Assembly: GCF_018598175.1 (NCBI RefSeq)
Contig: NZ_JAHESE010000005.1
Location: forward strand, 186,001-250,000
DNA from: Dawidia cretensis
GTDB taxonomy: Bacteria > Bacteroidota > Bacteroidia > Cytophagales > Cyclobacteriaceae
Direction: 5' to 3'
DNA: 64,000 bases
Shown: piece after piece, positions 35,612 through 44,940 of the stretch
How positions within the stretch are numbered: position 1 is the stretch's first letter
Layout of the letters: each line of letters begins with the position of its first letter
Made by a program: the position numbers and the translations under genes
The notes under the pieces: generated by a model
Told to the model about the DNA's origin: nothing
The model's database searches: none
Seen by the model: only the letters and a program-made list of their open reading frames with translations

Positions 35612-37999
35612 ATGCTGTTTACAAACCTGAAAAGCGCCTGGCGCAACTTGCTTCGCCATCCGTTTTCATCTGTCATCAATATCGCCGGCCTGGCCACCGG
35701 CATCACCTGCTGTATCTTCATCGCACTATACATCGTGTCAGAGCTACAGGCCGATAGCATGCACGTCCAACGCGACGCCATCTTTCGGGTCAACTACCAC
35801 AACCTCGAGTCCGGTCGCTCAAATATGCCGACAGCCTACCCATTAGGTACCGTATTGCAAAGTGCCTATGGGGAAGTTGAAAAGGTCGTACGCATGGGCC
35901 AGGACAACGTATCCATCCGCGCCAACCAAGATGCCTACTTCTTTGAAAAAGACTTCTATTGGGCTGACTCTACCTTCTTTGACATCTTTAGCTACAAAAT
36001 GTTGCAAGGCGATCCAAAGACGGCCCTGCAAAAGCCGAACAGCCTGGTCATGACCCAGGACATGGCCCATAAATACTTTCAAGACGAAGATCCCATCGGC
36101 AAAGTCGTAGAGCTAAAGATCTACGACGGCGACCGTAAATTTGACTTTACCGTAACCGGCGTTGTCGAAAACCCGCCCCACACGGCCTCCGTGCAATTTG
36201 AATTCCTGGCCCCCATGAGCAAAGCGCTGCAAGTATATCCCCAATTCGAAAACTTCTGGGGCTTACAATGGGTATATACATACGTTCTGACGAGCAACCC
36301 CGCATCCTTCCAGGCCAAGCAAGCCGGTACAAATACATTCTTTAAAAAATACACCGGAGACAACGCCCCTAACCTGGCATTGGAGTTTCAACCCCTCAGC
36401 CACATTCACCTGCACTCCGGCCACGTAGATAAGAACCTAAGCGATGGCATGAACAACATTTACGTCTTTGCGGCAATAGGTGTTTTCATCTTCCTGTTGG
36501 CCTGCGTCAACTTCGTCAACCTCTCTACTGCACGCGCGGAAGAACGTCGCAAAGAAATCGGTGTACGCAAAGCACTCGGAGCCTTCCGCCGGCAGCTATT
36601 CGCGCAGTTTATGTTAGAAGCATTGTTAACAGCGGCCATTGTATTGATTATATCCTTTGTTGCGACCACAGTGCTACTACCACTGGCAAACAACTATATT
36701 GACAGCACCACGATCGTACTACCCACCGTAACGTTGCCGCTAGCGTTTCTGGGCATCATGCTATTGATCGCGCTCTTCGCAGGACTCTACCCCGCAGTTT
36801 TCCTATCCGCTTTTAATCCCCTGGAAGCGCTAAAGTCTCGCACGAGTCAAGTGCGTGGTACATCCGTGAGCCTGCGGCAGATGCTGGTAGTATTTCAATT
36901 TACGATTTCCATCGCCTTGATAGCCGGCACGCTGATCATCAGTAAACAAGTGCACTATCTGAAGCAAGCCGACCTGGGCTTCACCGTCGACCAGCTCATC
37001 ACTATACCGGTAGACGACAGACAGATGCAAAAGAAGCTCGTCGCCATCCGCGACTTCATGGCCACCAGCCCCGGCATACAAGGTGCTGCCGTCAGCGGCG
37101 AGAGCTTCCCCGCCCAGATGAACTATGCCTATCGCGTTTCGTGGGACGGCTTACCTGCCGACGACACCCGCAGCATGTCAATCATTGCTGTCGACGCCAA
37201 CTACCTCAAATTGCTGCAAGCCAATTTCCTGGAAGGCCGCAACCTGTCGTCCGATTTTATGACCGACGACTCCACCTCCGTCATCATCAACGAAGCCGCG
37301 CGCCAATGGATGGGGGGTGGCGAAGTAGTAGGTAAAGAGATTAAGCTCGGCACACAAAAACGCAACATCGTAGGCGTAATAAAAGACATTCACCATTATT
37401 CGCTGCATCAAAAAGTGGCACCTATCGCCTATTTCCCGATACCTCCCGGCGATCGCACGTGTCCTGATAATATTGTGCTGCGCGTAACGGCCTCGTCGCT
37501 GCCGGCCACGTTGGTGTCACTGAAAGAAAAGTGGGAGACACTCACACAAGACCGGCCTTTTGAATATCATTTTGTCGATCAAGGCTTCGAAGAAACCTAC
37601 GCCCAGGAAGAAAAATTCCTGATGCTGTTCCAGGTCTTCTCTGCCCTGGCCATTGTTATCGCCTGTCTCGGCCTGATGGGCTTGTCATCATTTGTCGTAA
37701 ACAAACGCTCGAAAGAAATTGGCATTCGCAAAGTACTGGGTGCATCGGTATCGCAAATATTATTCATGCTTACACGCGGCTTCTCCTTACCGATCGTCAC
37801 CGCCTTTTTATTAGCAGCACCCGTAATATACTATGGCATAACACCCTGGCTGGATACATTCGCATATCGCGTAAGCATAGACTGGCTATTGATAATCCTG
37901 GCAGGCCTGTCAGCATGGTTTGTAGCATTTGCCTTCATCGGCATTCAATCGTGGAAAGCCGCCCGCGTCAATCCGGTCGAAACCTTACGGGATGAATAG
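35612..37999 (+). CDS. ABC transporter permease, MacB/FtsX family
   Basis: A 795-aa inner-membrane permease, paralogous to the one at 10873. First helix near 18-42 (HPFSSVINIAGLATGITCCIFIALYI), periplasmic MacB core about 45-270, three helices about 285-400 with ERRKEIGVRKALGAFRRQL, second core about 430-660, and final helices ending in AARVNPVETLRDE. There is no ATPase next to it. The transported substrate or coupled partner is unknown; members often accompany stress or antimicrobial peptide responses. A sigma-54-like sequence upstream suggests activator-dependent expression. Confidence 0.9.
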   Translation: MLFTNLKSAWRNLLRHPFSSVINIAGLATGITCCIFIALYIVSELQADSMHVQRDAIFRVNYHNLESGRSNMPTAYPLGTVLQSAYGEVEKVVRMGQDNVSIRANQDAYFFEKDFYWADSTFFDIFSYKMLQGDPKTALQKPNSLVMTQDMAHKYFQDEDPIGKVVELKIYDGDRKFDFTVTGVVENPPHTASVQFEFLAPMSKALQVYPQFENFWGLQWVYTYVLTSNPASFQAKQAGTNTFFKKYTGDNAPNLALEFQPLSHIHLHSGHVDKNLSDGMNNIYVFAAIGVFIFLLACVNFVNLSTARAEERRKEIGVRKALGAFRRQLFAQFMLEALLTAAIVLIISFVATTVLLPLANNYIDSTTIVLPTVTLPLAFLGIMLLIALFAGLYPAVFLSAFNPLEALKSRTSQVRGTSVSLRQMLVVFQFTISIALIAGTLIISKQVHYLKQADLGFTVDQLITIPVDDRQMQKKLVAIRDFMATSPGIQGAAVSGESFPAQMNYAYRVSWDGLPADDTRSMSIIAVDANYLKLLQANFLEGRNLSSDFMTDDSTSVIINEAARQWMGGGEVVGKEIKLGTQKRNIVGVIKDIHHYSLHQKVAPIAYFPIPPGDRTCPDNIVLRVTASSLPATLVSLKEKWETLTQDRPFEYHFVDQGFEETYAQEEKFLMLFQVFSALAIVIACLGLMGLSSFVVNKRSKEIGIRKVLGASVSQILFMLTRGFSLPIVTAFLLAAPVIYYGITPWLDTFAYRVSIDWLLIILAGLSAWFVAFAFIGIQSWKAARVNPVETLRDE

Positions 38000-38014
38000 C
38001 ATGTATCGCTGCCG

Positions 38015-38710
38015 TTAAAACAAAGGTTCACCGTTAGCGTCAGTCGTTAAGACCTCGCTCACGTGATCAAAGAAAGGACGGATGCTCTTATAGGTTTGAT
38101 TAACCTGCTGCAAGAACGTGGGCGCTAACACCTCGGCGTCGGTAAACGAGCGTTCGAACCAATATTGTTTGAATCGCAGCAAGTCAATGGCTGGGTCATC
38201 GGGTGAGAAACCACGGGGCGTCGTCTTGACCTGGTTGCCTTCCATTTGTCCAAACGTCGTTACGATGCCTTTTGATTTCAACAGCTTCTTCCAGTCGGCA
38301 TAATTCAAGCTGATGTCTTCGCGAATGCGCTTTAAATCATCGGCATTCGGATTGCCAAACCCACAGCCTATACGTGAGGCCCCCGGCTTGATCCAAAAAT
38401 AGTATCCACCACGTAACAGCGGTTTGGAGCGTCGCAGACCACCGGCAAAACGGGGATTGTAAGGTGCCTTATCTTTCGAAAATCGTACGTCGTTGTAAAT
38501 GCGATACAATGCCTTTTTACCCGAAGGTGTTTCAATCTGGTCATGCGTATTCATCTTCGCAATGAGCGCATCCATAAAGCTTTCGGTATTTTCCTTCGCT
38601 TGCTCGTATTGTGCGCGATGGGCATTAAACCAGTCGCGATCATTATTCGCGGCGAGCTTCTTTAAAAAATCAAAGGTGCTTTTTTGAATGGCAGCGGTAC
38701 TTGCAGGCAT
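38015..38710 (-). CDS. DUF2461 (TIGR02453) family protein
   Basis: A 231-aa cytoplasmic protein matching DUF2461: FDFLKKLAANNDRDWFNAHRAQYEQAK near residues 12-38, the hallmark YRIYNDVRFSKDKAPYNPRFAGGLRR near 65-92, GGYYFWIKPGASRIGCGFGNP near 97-118 and GFSPDDPAIDLLRFKQYW near 165. Function is unknown for the family. ATG at 38710 (MPASTAAI) is taken; upstream codons do not match relatives and would run toward the receiver gene. It converges with the permease gene. Confidence 0.88.
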   Translation of the reverse strand: MPASTAAIQKSTFDFLKKLAANNDRDWFNAHRAQYEQAKENTESFMDALIAKMNTHDQIETPSGKKALYRIYNDVRFSKDKAPYNPRFAGGLRRSKPLLRGGYYFWIKPGASRIGCGFGNPNADDLKRIREDISLNYADWKKLLKSKGIVTTFGQMEGNQVKTTPRGFSPDDPAIDLLRFKQYWFERSFTDAEVLAPTFLQQVNQTYKSIRPFFDHVSEVLTTDANGEPLF

Positions 38711-38760
38711 TTTACTAGCTGTTTTTACAAAGCGGATAACACAATCGGCCTGAAAAAAGA

Positions 38761-39180
38761 TCAGGCTCCGGTCAGTTCCACCGTACGAAACCAATAATTA
38801 AAGAAATGTAAGATCTTCTCGTCCGTAGTCTGAAACAGATCGGGCTTAATCACAAACGATGCCGCCCCGGCACTATAGCACGCATGCATAGCCTCAGTAT
38901 CCTTGCTCCCGCTTAATACAATCACGGGAATAGGTGCCGTGATGACGTGCTGTTTCAATGTTTTAATGAGCGCCGGCGCTTTAAGCCGCCCGGCATCCAC
39001 ATTAATAAGTATCAGCGCTGGCAATTTTTTCCAGGGTCCGCAGGCGTGAAGACACGCCAGCAGCTGATCGGTGTCGCGAACAAACTCGATCGCCACAGGA
39101 TATTTTCTTTCCTGGAAGAAGTGTTGTGTGATATGCCGGTCATCGGCATCGGGCTCCAACATGAGTATGTAGTCTTTCAT
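38761..39180 (-). CDS. Response-regulator receiver-like protein lacking the phospho-Asp
   Basis: A stand-alone receiver-like domain of 139 aa. The acidic pocket start LEPDADD is at residues 8-14, the switch Ser in VIVLSG near 84 and the Lys in SFVIKPD near 113. At the place of the phosphorylated Asp (LILLDxxMP in canonical receivers) the sequence is LILINVD, with Asn60. Asp62 is two residues later. It is therefore likely a pseudo-receiver or one using a shifted Asp. No kinase gene is nearby. It sits 13 bp downstream of the EamA gene on the same strand. Confidence 0.75.
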   Translation of the reverse strand: MKDYILMLEPDADDRHITQHFFQERKYPVAIEFVRDTDQLLACLHACGPWKKLPALILINVDAGRLKAPALIKTLKQHVITAPIPVIVLSGSKDTEAMHACYSAGAASFVIKPDLFQTTDEKILHFFNYWFRTVELTGA

Positions 39181-39193
39181 AGCAGGCGAGAGG

Positions 39194-40090
39194 TTAAGCA
39201 GTGGCTTTCTTTTTGTTCAGGATATAAACGGCGCCGATACCCAATATACCACCAATAATAGAATGTATCTGCGGCACTTCATTCAAAAACATCCACGACC
39301 CCAGCGCCGCCGAGAACGGCACCAGGAAAATAAAGCTGCTGGCCTTGCTGGCACCGATCTTGGACGTAGCAACAAAGTAAAACGTCGTGGCAAACGAAGT
39401 CGTGATCGTGGCACTAAAGAACAAATTGCCCCAGAACGTAAAATCTGCCTTGTCCAACACCGCGCCCGCCGACGAAGGTCCCGACAAAGCAAACATCAAC
39501 ACCGTGCTGACGGTATACATCCAGCAACTAAACGTAACCGGCGAGCCGTAACGCCCGGCCCGCGACGTAACAAGGCTGAGAAACGCCCACGATAAAGACG
39601 CAAGCAAGAAGTAAATATTACCCGCGCTCCACAAGGCCGACGCGTCCGAGAACAACCGCAGTAAGATGATACCGGCTACTCCGCCGATCGAAAGACCGAT
39701 CGCCTCCTGGCGTGTAGGCTTACGCCGGCCAATGATCAATGCCAGGGTATATGAAATAATGGGGTTGAGCACTGTCACCAGCACGCCACCGGCACCCGCC
39801 TTGCCCACCGTCAGGCCCTTAAAGAAAAGAAAGGTATACAGAGAGATAAGCGCCGACGCCAGCAACAGGTCGAGTAGGCCTTCCCGTTTGATGCGCAGTG
39901 ACTCTTTAGTAATCCCCAGGATTACCAGGAGCGAAACGAACGTAAGTGTGAATCTGTAAAATGAAATCGTTAGCGGACCGGCATAGAGCGACAATATCTT
40001 CCCCGAAGTCCAGCTAAACCCCCAGCAGGTCATGCTGAGGATCATACCCAGCAGGAAGAGCCGCTGACTGGACGATGTTTCCTCGTTCAT
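39194..40090 (-). CDS. EamA/DMT family transporter
   Basis: Inner-membrane carrier of 298 aa with ten predicted helices in two EamA halves (about 10-140 and 155-290): LFLLGMILSMTCWGFSWTSGKIL, YTFLFFKGLTVGKAGAGGVLVTVLNPIISYTLAL and SSFIFLVPFSAALGSWMFLNEV. The family exports metabolites such as amino acids; the substrate here is unknown. It is followed after 13 bp by the receiver-like gene and preceded by the GldL-like gene 39 bp upstream in the same direction. Confidence 0.9.
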   Translation of the reverse strand: MNEETSSSQRLFLLGMILSMTCWGFSWTSGKILSLYAGPLTISFYRFTLTFVSLLVILGITKESLRIKREGLLDLLLASALISLYTFLFFKGLTVGKAGAGGVLVTVLNPIISYTLALIIGRRKPTRQEAIGLSIGGVAGIILLRLFSDASALWSAGNIYFLLASLSWAFLSLVTSRAGRYGSPVTFSCWMYTVSTVLMFALSGPSSAGAVLDKADFTFWGNLFFSATITTSFATTFYFVATSKIGASKASSFIFLVPFSAALGSWMFLNEVPQIHSIIGGILGIGAVYILNKKKATA

Positions 40091-40129
40091 AAAATCTCTT
40101 TTGAACGGGAAAGATAAGAAGAGAATCGA

Positions 40130-40738
40130 CTACGCGATTGATTTTTTATACAAGGTGAAGAACAAGAACGGCAAGAAACCGAATGCAAAGACCAGCGTGC
40201 CCGTGATCAACAACTGGTCAGCCCCCGGAAAATGCATGATTTTAAAGATGCCGGCCATTCCGGCGGCAAGTGCTGCAACGACCCCGGTAAATGCGCGCAG
40301 CTTTTCAGGCAACGCTTTGGTGAGTATAACCTTAGAGCGGTCTATAACGGACAGCGGTACAAAGATCAATAGTAATAGTATGTAGCCCACAACAAAAAGC
40401 TCATCAGCACCAGGCCAATGCAAAATTTTGAACATCATGCCCAGCGTGGTTGCCACGGCGCCCAGGAAGCCGGTAGTATACATGAGCATTTTCATCGCTT
40501 TCATTCGGTTATAGTTTAATAATCGTGCGGTTTCATGTTCCAGTTGTTTCAGCCCGTAGGGCGCCAGGTCGAGTATGGCATACTTCAGTTTTACACCAAA
40601 GCTTTCCCGCGTATGTCCCCGACTTTCCAATACACAGCAGAGATGATCCACAATATCGTCGCGTAGGGATATACGTTCGATGCCACTCGCGTCTACGACC
40701 TGACGGATGTGCGCAATCTCTTGTTCGGTAAGCTTCAT
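40130..40738 (-). CDS. GldL-like membrane protein coupled to PadR regulator
   Basis: A 202-aa protein with an N-terminal cytoplasmic helical part (about 1-80; LTEQEIAHIRQVVDASGIERISLRDDIVDHLCCVLES) and two pairs of membrane helices. Each pair carries the GldL signature: MMFKILHWPGADELFVVGYILLLL near 105-128 and GIFKIMHFPGADQLLITGTLVFAF near 163-186. GldL is the type IX secretion/gliding motor protein, but this one is short and not next to gldKMN. Its ATG (40738) overlaps the stop of the upstream PadR gene by 4 bp, so they are co-translated. Its N-terminal part may contact the regulator; that is inference. Confidence 0.8.
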   Translation of the reverse strand: MKLTEQEIAHIRQVVDASGIERISLRDDIVDHLCCVLESRGHTRESFGVKLKYAILDLAPYGLKQLEHETARLLNYNRMKAMKMLMYTTGFLGAVATTLGMMFKILHWPGADELFVVGYILLLLIFVPLSVIDRSKVILTKALPEKLRAFTGVVAALAAGMAGIFKIMHFPGADQLLITGTLVFAFGFLPFLFFTLYKKSIA

Positions 40739-41073
40739 ATAGTTTTCAATTGCGGAAAAACAATGTTATTCAGCGTTAGGATAAAATCCTTTAGCTCATC
40801 AAAATACACCGCCTTTTCCTTCTGTCCTTTTTTAGTCAGATAATAGTACTTCCGCACCCGTCCACCGACCGTCTCCTCCTTAAAAGACAACAAGCCATCC
40901 GCCGTCATTTTCTGCAAAGCAGGGTAGAGGGAGCCATCTTTTAATATGATCTTTCCATCTGTAAGCTCTTTTACCTTCTGCGAGATCTCGTAGCCATACA
41001 TGCGCTCGTTCTCGGACAAAAGCTTTAACAGAATCGCGGAAAGCGTTCCTTTTAATAGTTCTTTTGAATACAT
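40735..41073 (-). CDS. PadR family transcriptional regulator
   Basis: Winged-helix repressor of 112 aa: MYSKELLKGTLSAILLKLLSENERMYGYEISQKVKEL, then ILKDGSLYPALQKMTADGLL and the wing KEETVGGRVRKYYYLTKKG. This matches PadR subfamily 2 (no long C-terminal domain). ATG at 41073 fits the family start; the longer reading adds nonhomologous residues. It overlaps the GldL-like gene by 4 bp, a typical pairing of PadR with a membrane protein gene in Bacteroidota. Confidence 0.92.
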   Translation of the reverse strand: MYSKELLKGTLSAILLKLLSENERMYGYEISQKVKELTDGKIILKDGSLYPALQKMTADGLLSFKEETVGGRVRKYYYLTKKGQKEKAVYFDELKDFILTLNNIVFPQLKTI

Positions 41074-41144
41074 AGAATAAAGATACATAGAAATACGATG
41101 TATTGTCAAGAAAGGTTGCGAAAAATTGTATCAGTCTTCCCGAC

Positions 41145-41184
41145 TTTTGTATAAACCCTGGCCCGGGGCGCCCCACTAGCTTTG
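41145..41184 (+). promoter_or_regulatory. Promoter of the SDR-AraC operon with -7 element TAGCTTTG
   Basis: TTTTG (41145-41149), 27 bp, TAGCTTTG (41177-41184), then a 22-nt leader containing AATCAAGAAAGA before the ATG at 41207. Element order, the 27-bp spacing and the leader match the promoter of the SDR at 18341. Confidence 0.55.
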
Positions 41185-41206
41185 TCTTATCAAAATCAAG
41201 AAAGAA

Positions 41207-42025
41207 ATGGGAAAGACAATTTTTATTACAGGGGCCTCCAAGGGATTTGGTAAAATTTGGGCCGCTGCATTTTTGAAACGCGGCGATAAAGTAGTGGCCA
41301 CCGCCCGCAACACCGAAGCATTGAACGACCTGGTAAAACAATATGGCGACGCGATCCTACCGCTGCAGCTTGACGTAACCGATCGCGCTCAATCGTTCGC
41401 CGCGATCAAGAAAGCAAAAGAACACTTCGGCCGCATCGACGTGCTCATCAACAACGCCGGCTTTGGACTCTTCGGCGCCGTAGAAGAAACAAGCGAACAA
41501 GAGGCCCGTGCACAAATCGAAACCAACGTATTTGGTCTATTGTGGGTAACACAAGCCGTACTGCCCATCATGCGCGCACAACGTAGCGGCCACATCATTC
41601 AGGTATCCAGTGTGTTGGGTATTGTCACGCTGCCCGTACTCGGATTATACAACGCCTCCAAATTCGCCGTCGAAGGATTAAGCGAAACACTGGCCTCTGA
41701 AGTCAAAGGCTTTGGCATCAACGTATCGCTGATCGAACCGAACGGCTTCTCGACCGATTGGGCTGGCGGCTCTGCCACGCACACGACACCGATGCCGGAA
41801 TACGAACCCGTAAAAGCCGCGTTTCAGGCAGGTCTCACCGAAGACTCCTTCGGTAACCCAGAGGCTACCGTTGATGCGGTGCTGAAACTGGTCGACAGCC
41901 CCAAGCCGCCACTGCGCCTGTTCCTGGGTAAGGTAGCGTATCCGTTTGCTAAAAGCGTATATGCAGAACGCCTGGCTACCTGGGAGGAGTGGAAAGACGT
42001 TGCCGAAAAAGCACACGGCAAGTAA
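41207..42025 (+). CDS. SDR family NAD(P)-dependent oxidoreductase
   Basis: Classical SDR of 272 aa: cofactor site TGASKGFG near residues 8-15, NNAGFG near 84, catalytic Ser in QVSSVLG near 137 and YNASKFA with Tyr and Lys near 150-154. The tail differs from typical fatty-acid SDRs and resembles the proteins at 17457 and 46257. It is followed after 94 bp by an AraC regulator in the same direction, the usual arrangement for this subfamily. Substrate unknown. Confidence 0.92.
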   Translation: MGKTIFITGASKGFGKIWAAAFLKRGDKVVATARNTEALNDLVKQYGDAILPLQLDVTDRAQSFAAIKKAKEHFGRIDVLINNAGFGLFGAVEETSEQEARAQIETNVFGLLWVTQAVLPIMRAQRSGHIIQVSSVLGIVTLPVLGLYNASKFAVEGLSETLASEVKGFGINVSLIEPNGFSTDWAGGSATHTTPMPEYEPVKAAFQAGLTEDSFGNPEATVDAVLKLVDSPKPPLRLFLGKVAYPFAKSVYAERLATWEEWKDVAEKAHGK

Positions 42026-42119
42026 ACTAAAAAACAAAATCCCTGGTTTTATGCGGGATGGTCGCCCCTGGTTGATGTGGTTCTCCAGGGGCGTTACCGT
42101 TACATTAATCTTTACCTGC

Positions 42120-43016
42120 ATGAAACATTTTAAGAGTCTCGGCGCCCTACACGCTGAATTTGGTTTCGCACCACCCAACCATCCGCTCCTGGCATTATAC
42201 CGATGTAATCACGACTGCTCGCTTGGGGGCAGGGAGTTTACCAGCGACTTCTATAATATTGGTTTTAAAAAATTGAAGTCGGGTGTATTCCTCTATGGCA
42301 GAACGCGATATGATCATGACAACGGTACCATGTCGTTTGTCAAACCCCGGCAGGTTATAGAAATGAGAAACCTCGAAATGGAAGACGATGGATTCATCAT
42401 TTCATTTCACGAAGACTTTCTCAACGGCCACCCACTCCACGCAGAGATCAAAAAATATAGCTTCTTCGAATACGAGTCCAACGAGGCACTACATCTCACG
42501 CCGCAGGAAGAACGCATCATCTGGGATCTCTATGAAAAAATCGTCCTCGAATATTCCCAACACCAGGACGACTCGAGCCGCGACATCATTCTTTCCCACA
42601 TCGACTCGATTCTCAAATACTCCCAGCGCTTCTACAAGCGTCAGTTTATTCATCGCGTAGAAGTATCGGGTAAAACCGCGTCACGCTTCAACGAGAGCCT
42701 GGTGGCATATTTCGCCAATGGCAACCTGCCAGACAAAGGCTTTCCCACGGTGAAGCTCATGGCCGATATGCTACACTTGTCGCCACGTTACCTCAGCGAC
42801 GTGCTCAAACAGGAGACAGGCAAGACCGCCCTGGAATTGATACACCTCTTCCTGATGTCGGAAGCCAAAAACCTGTTGACTGCCTCTGACACCAGCGTAT
42901 CAGAAATAGCCTACACCCTTGGGTTTGAAAACCTGCCCTACTTCTCTCGACTGTTTAAAAAAGAAGTAGGCATTACGCCAGTGCAATACAAAAAACATAG
43001 TCTGTCGCTGGCGTAA
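42120..43016 (+). CDS. AraC family transcriptional regulator
   Basis: Regulator of 298 aa. The N-terminal part (about 1-175) has a cupin-like beta-rich region (FYNIGFKKLKSGVFLYGRTRYDHDNGTMSFVKPRQVI). The C-terminal AraC HTH pair is at about 195-295 (VKLMADMLHLSPRYLSDVLKQETG; VSEIAYTLGFENLPYFSRLFKKEVGITPVQYKK). The start at 42120 (MKHFKSLGAL) is chosen over an ORF beginning inside the SDR gene. It probably activates the upstream SDR gene and its relatives. Fifteen to twenty bases separate it from the methyltransferase gene. Confidence 0.92.
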   Translation: MKHFKSLGALHAEFGFAPPNHPLLALYRCNHDCSLGGREFTSDFYNIGFKKLKSGVFLYGRTRYDHDNGTMSFVKPRQVIEMRNLEMEDDGFIISFHEDFLNGHPLHAEIKKYSFFEYESNEALHLTPQEERIIWDLYEKIVLEYSQHQDDSSRDIILSHIDSILKYSQRFYKRQFIHRVEVSGKTASRFNESLVAYFANGNLPDKGFPTVKLMADMLHLSPRYLSDVLKQETGKTALELIHLFLMSEAKNLLTASDTSVSEIAYTLGFENLPYFSRLFKKEVGITPVQYKKHSLSLA

Positions 43017-43037
43017 CCGCCAACAATCTCGCTACCC

Positions 43038-43700
43038 ATGACAGACGAAGAATTAAAGAACATCGCTGACCAGCTCAAAGGCCCACACGGCACGAAGGGT
43101 ATAGACATGGCCGCGATGATGCACGAGACCAACATCGGCATGACGCTGAGCGCAATCGAATCACTGGCGATCGCAGATCATGACACAATTCTGGAGTTGG
43201 GTCACGGCAACGCTGGACACTTAAAGTACATACTCGACGAGCATCCTGCCTCACACTATCACGGGCTGGAAACATCGACGTTGATGCACGAAGAAGCCCA
43301 GACAATAAACCAGACCTATAGCACCGCAGGTCAGGCTACCTTTTGCCTATACGATGGCACCAACATTCCCTTCGACGAAAGCTCATTCGACAAAATATTC
43401 ACGGTTAACACGCTGTATTTTTGGGTCAATCCCCTAGACCTACTGTCGTCATTGCACCGCGTGCTCAAACCCGGCGGTAGACTTAGCATCACCTTCGCGC
43501 AAAAAAGTTTTATGGAGACATTGCCGTTCACGCGCTTTGGCTTCGAACTGTACGATACAGAAAAGGCGAAGGCCCTAATTGCACAAACGCCCTTTACAAT
43601 TGTAGATACTCTCACAAAAACGGACAAGGTAAAAAACAAGCTTGGCGAACTGGTAGACCGCGCGTATACAACACTGATAGTCACAAAACGTGCATCGTAG
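43038..43700 (+). CDS. Class I SAM-dependent methyltransferase
   Basis: A 220-aa cytoplasmic methyltransferase. The SAM-binding motif I is TILELGHGNAGHLKYIL near residues 50-66, with HGLETST near 75, LYDGTNIPFDESSFDKIFTVNTLYFW near 103-128 and HRVLKPGGRLSITF near 140-153. The acceptor is unknown. It follows the AraC gene by 21 bp and may be part of that transcript. It converges with the COG0523 gene 12 bp downstream. Confidence 0.88.
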   Translation: MTDEELKNIADQLKGPHGTKGIDMAAMMHETNIGMTLSAIESLAIADHDTILELGHGNAGHLKYILDEHPASHYHGLETSTLMHEEAQTINQTYSTAGQATFCLYDGTNIPFDESSFDKIFTVNTLYFWVNPLDLLSSLHRVLKPGGRLSITFAQKSFMETLPFTRFGFELYDTEKAKALIAQTPFTIVDTLTKTDKVKNKLGELVDRAYTTLIVTKRAS

Positions 43701-43712
43701 TAAAACATGGTC

Positions 43713-44921
43713 TCAGAGTGGCCAGGGATCATTAAAAATACCTCCTTCTAAATAGTGCGAGACTTCCGCGTCATCGCAAAGACATTTCTCCAGACCATTC
43801 GTAATAAGGATGACGTTTAACTCCTGACCAATGATCACTAGTTCATTGAGACGGTCGCCCCAGGTAGCATGCCACTTCTTTTGCAGCACGAGTTTGTTCT
43901 CCTGATAAACAGGATGCTTCATTCGCGCCGCTCGCGGCACAGATGCCCACCACTTACCATATATTTCTGCTTTAGAAGAGCCACCCGCCTGGCTCCACAA
44001 CAAAGCATCGTCCGCACGCGAGGCCATCCAGAAGATACCCTTACTGCGAAGTATGTTACCAGGCCAGTCATGCTGAATATAATTCCAGAGTCGCACCGGA
44101 TGGAACGGCCGATGATCACGAAAAACAAACGAGTTGATGCCGTACTCTTTCGTCTCAGGTGTATGTACATTGTTTAATTCACGAATCCAGCCCGCATCTT
44201 GCGAAGCCTTTTCATAATCAAACAGCCCGGTGTTAAAGATGTTTCGTGTGTCCACTTTTCCAAATGACGTATGAACAATCCGTGCCCCGGGATTAAATCG
44301 GGTAAGAATGGCTTTCACCAACGCAAGGTCCGTGGGCGATACGAGGTCTGTTTTATTTAATATGATAACATTCGCAAACTCAATCTGCTCGGTTAACAAT
44401 CCAACAATGCTTCTACGGTCCTCAGCATCATCCGTCATCTGGCGATCGTGCACGGTATCCGCGCTACCAAAGTCTTTCAGAAAATTATAAGCATCTACCA
44501 CCGTTACGAGTGTGTCAAGTTGCGTCATATCCGCCAGGTCATTACCTGTATCCCCAGTTTCAAACGTAAATGTCTGCGCGACGGGTATAGGCTCTGAAAT
44601 ACCCGTACTCTCAATAAGGAGGTAATCAAACGTACGTTGGCGGGCCAATACGCTTACCTCGCGAATCAGATCTTCACGTAAGGTGCAGCAAATACAACCG
44701 TTACTCATTTCCACCAACTTTTCTTCCGTGCGCGAAAGTTTAATCTCATTCTTGATCAGACGGGCGTCTATATTCACCTCGCTCATATCGTTTACAATCA
44801 CAGCCACCTTCAGACCTTCCCGGTTATGCAGTACGTAATTCAGTAACGTTGTTTTACCCGCACCCAAAAAACCACTGAGCACGGTCACCGGTAGCTTCCG
44901 GGGCTTAAACATATTTATCAT
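43713..44921 (-). CDS. COG0523 (CobW/ZNG1-type) metal-chaperone GTPase
   Basis: G3E GTPase of 402 aa that in this family delivers zinc to client enzymes under limitation. Walker [12 protein letters not shown] is near residues 17-27, the metal motif GCICC near 76-80, the acidic switch ESTGISEP near 105 and the guanine-base motif NKTD near 190. The C-terminal CobW domain (about 285-390) has the extended form of YciC/ZigA-like members. It lies 19 bp downstream of an exported protein gene, behind a double Fur/Zur-like operator. Zinc limitation as the trigger is inferred from family and operator. Confidence 0.9.
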   Translation of the reverse strand: MINMFKPRKLPVTVLSGFLGAGKTTLLNYVLHNREGLKVAVIVNDMSEVNIDARLIKNEIKLSRTEEKLVEMSNGCICCTLREDLIREVSVLARQRTFDYLLIESTGISEPIPVAQTFTFETGDTGNDLADMTQLDTLVTVVDAYNFLKDFGSADTVHDRQMTDDAEDRRSIVGLLTEQIEFANVIILNKTDLVSPTDLALVKAILTRFNPGARIVHTSFGKVDTRNIFNTGLFDYEKASQDAGWIRELNNVHTPETKEYGINSFVFRDHRPFHPVRLWNYIQHDWPGNILRSKGIFWMASRADDALLWSQAGGSSKAEIYGKWWASVPRAARMKHPVYQENKLVLQKKWHATWGDRLNELVIIGQELNVILITNGLEKCLCDDAEVSHYLEGGIFNDPWPL

Positions 44922-44940
44922 ATAATAATTGGAGTAGTCA

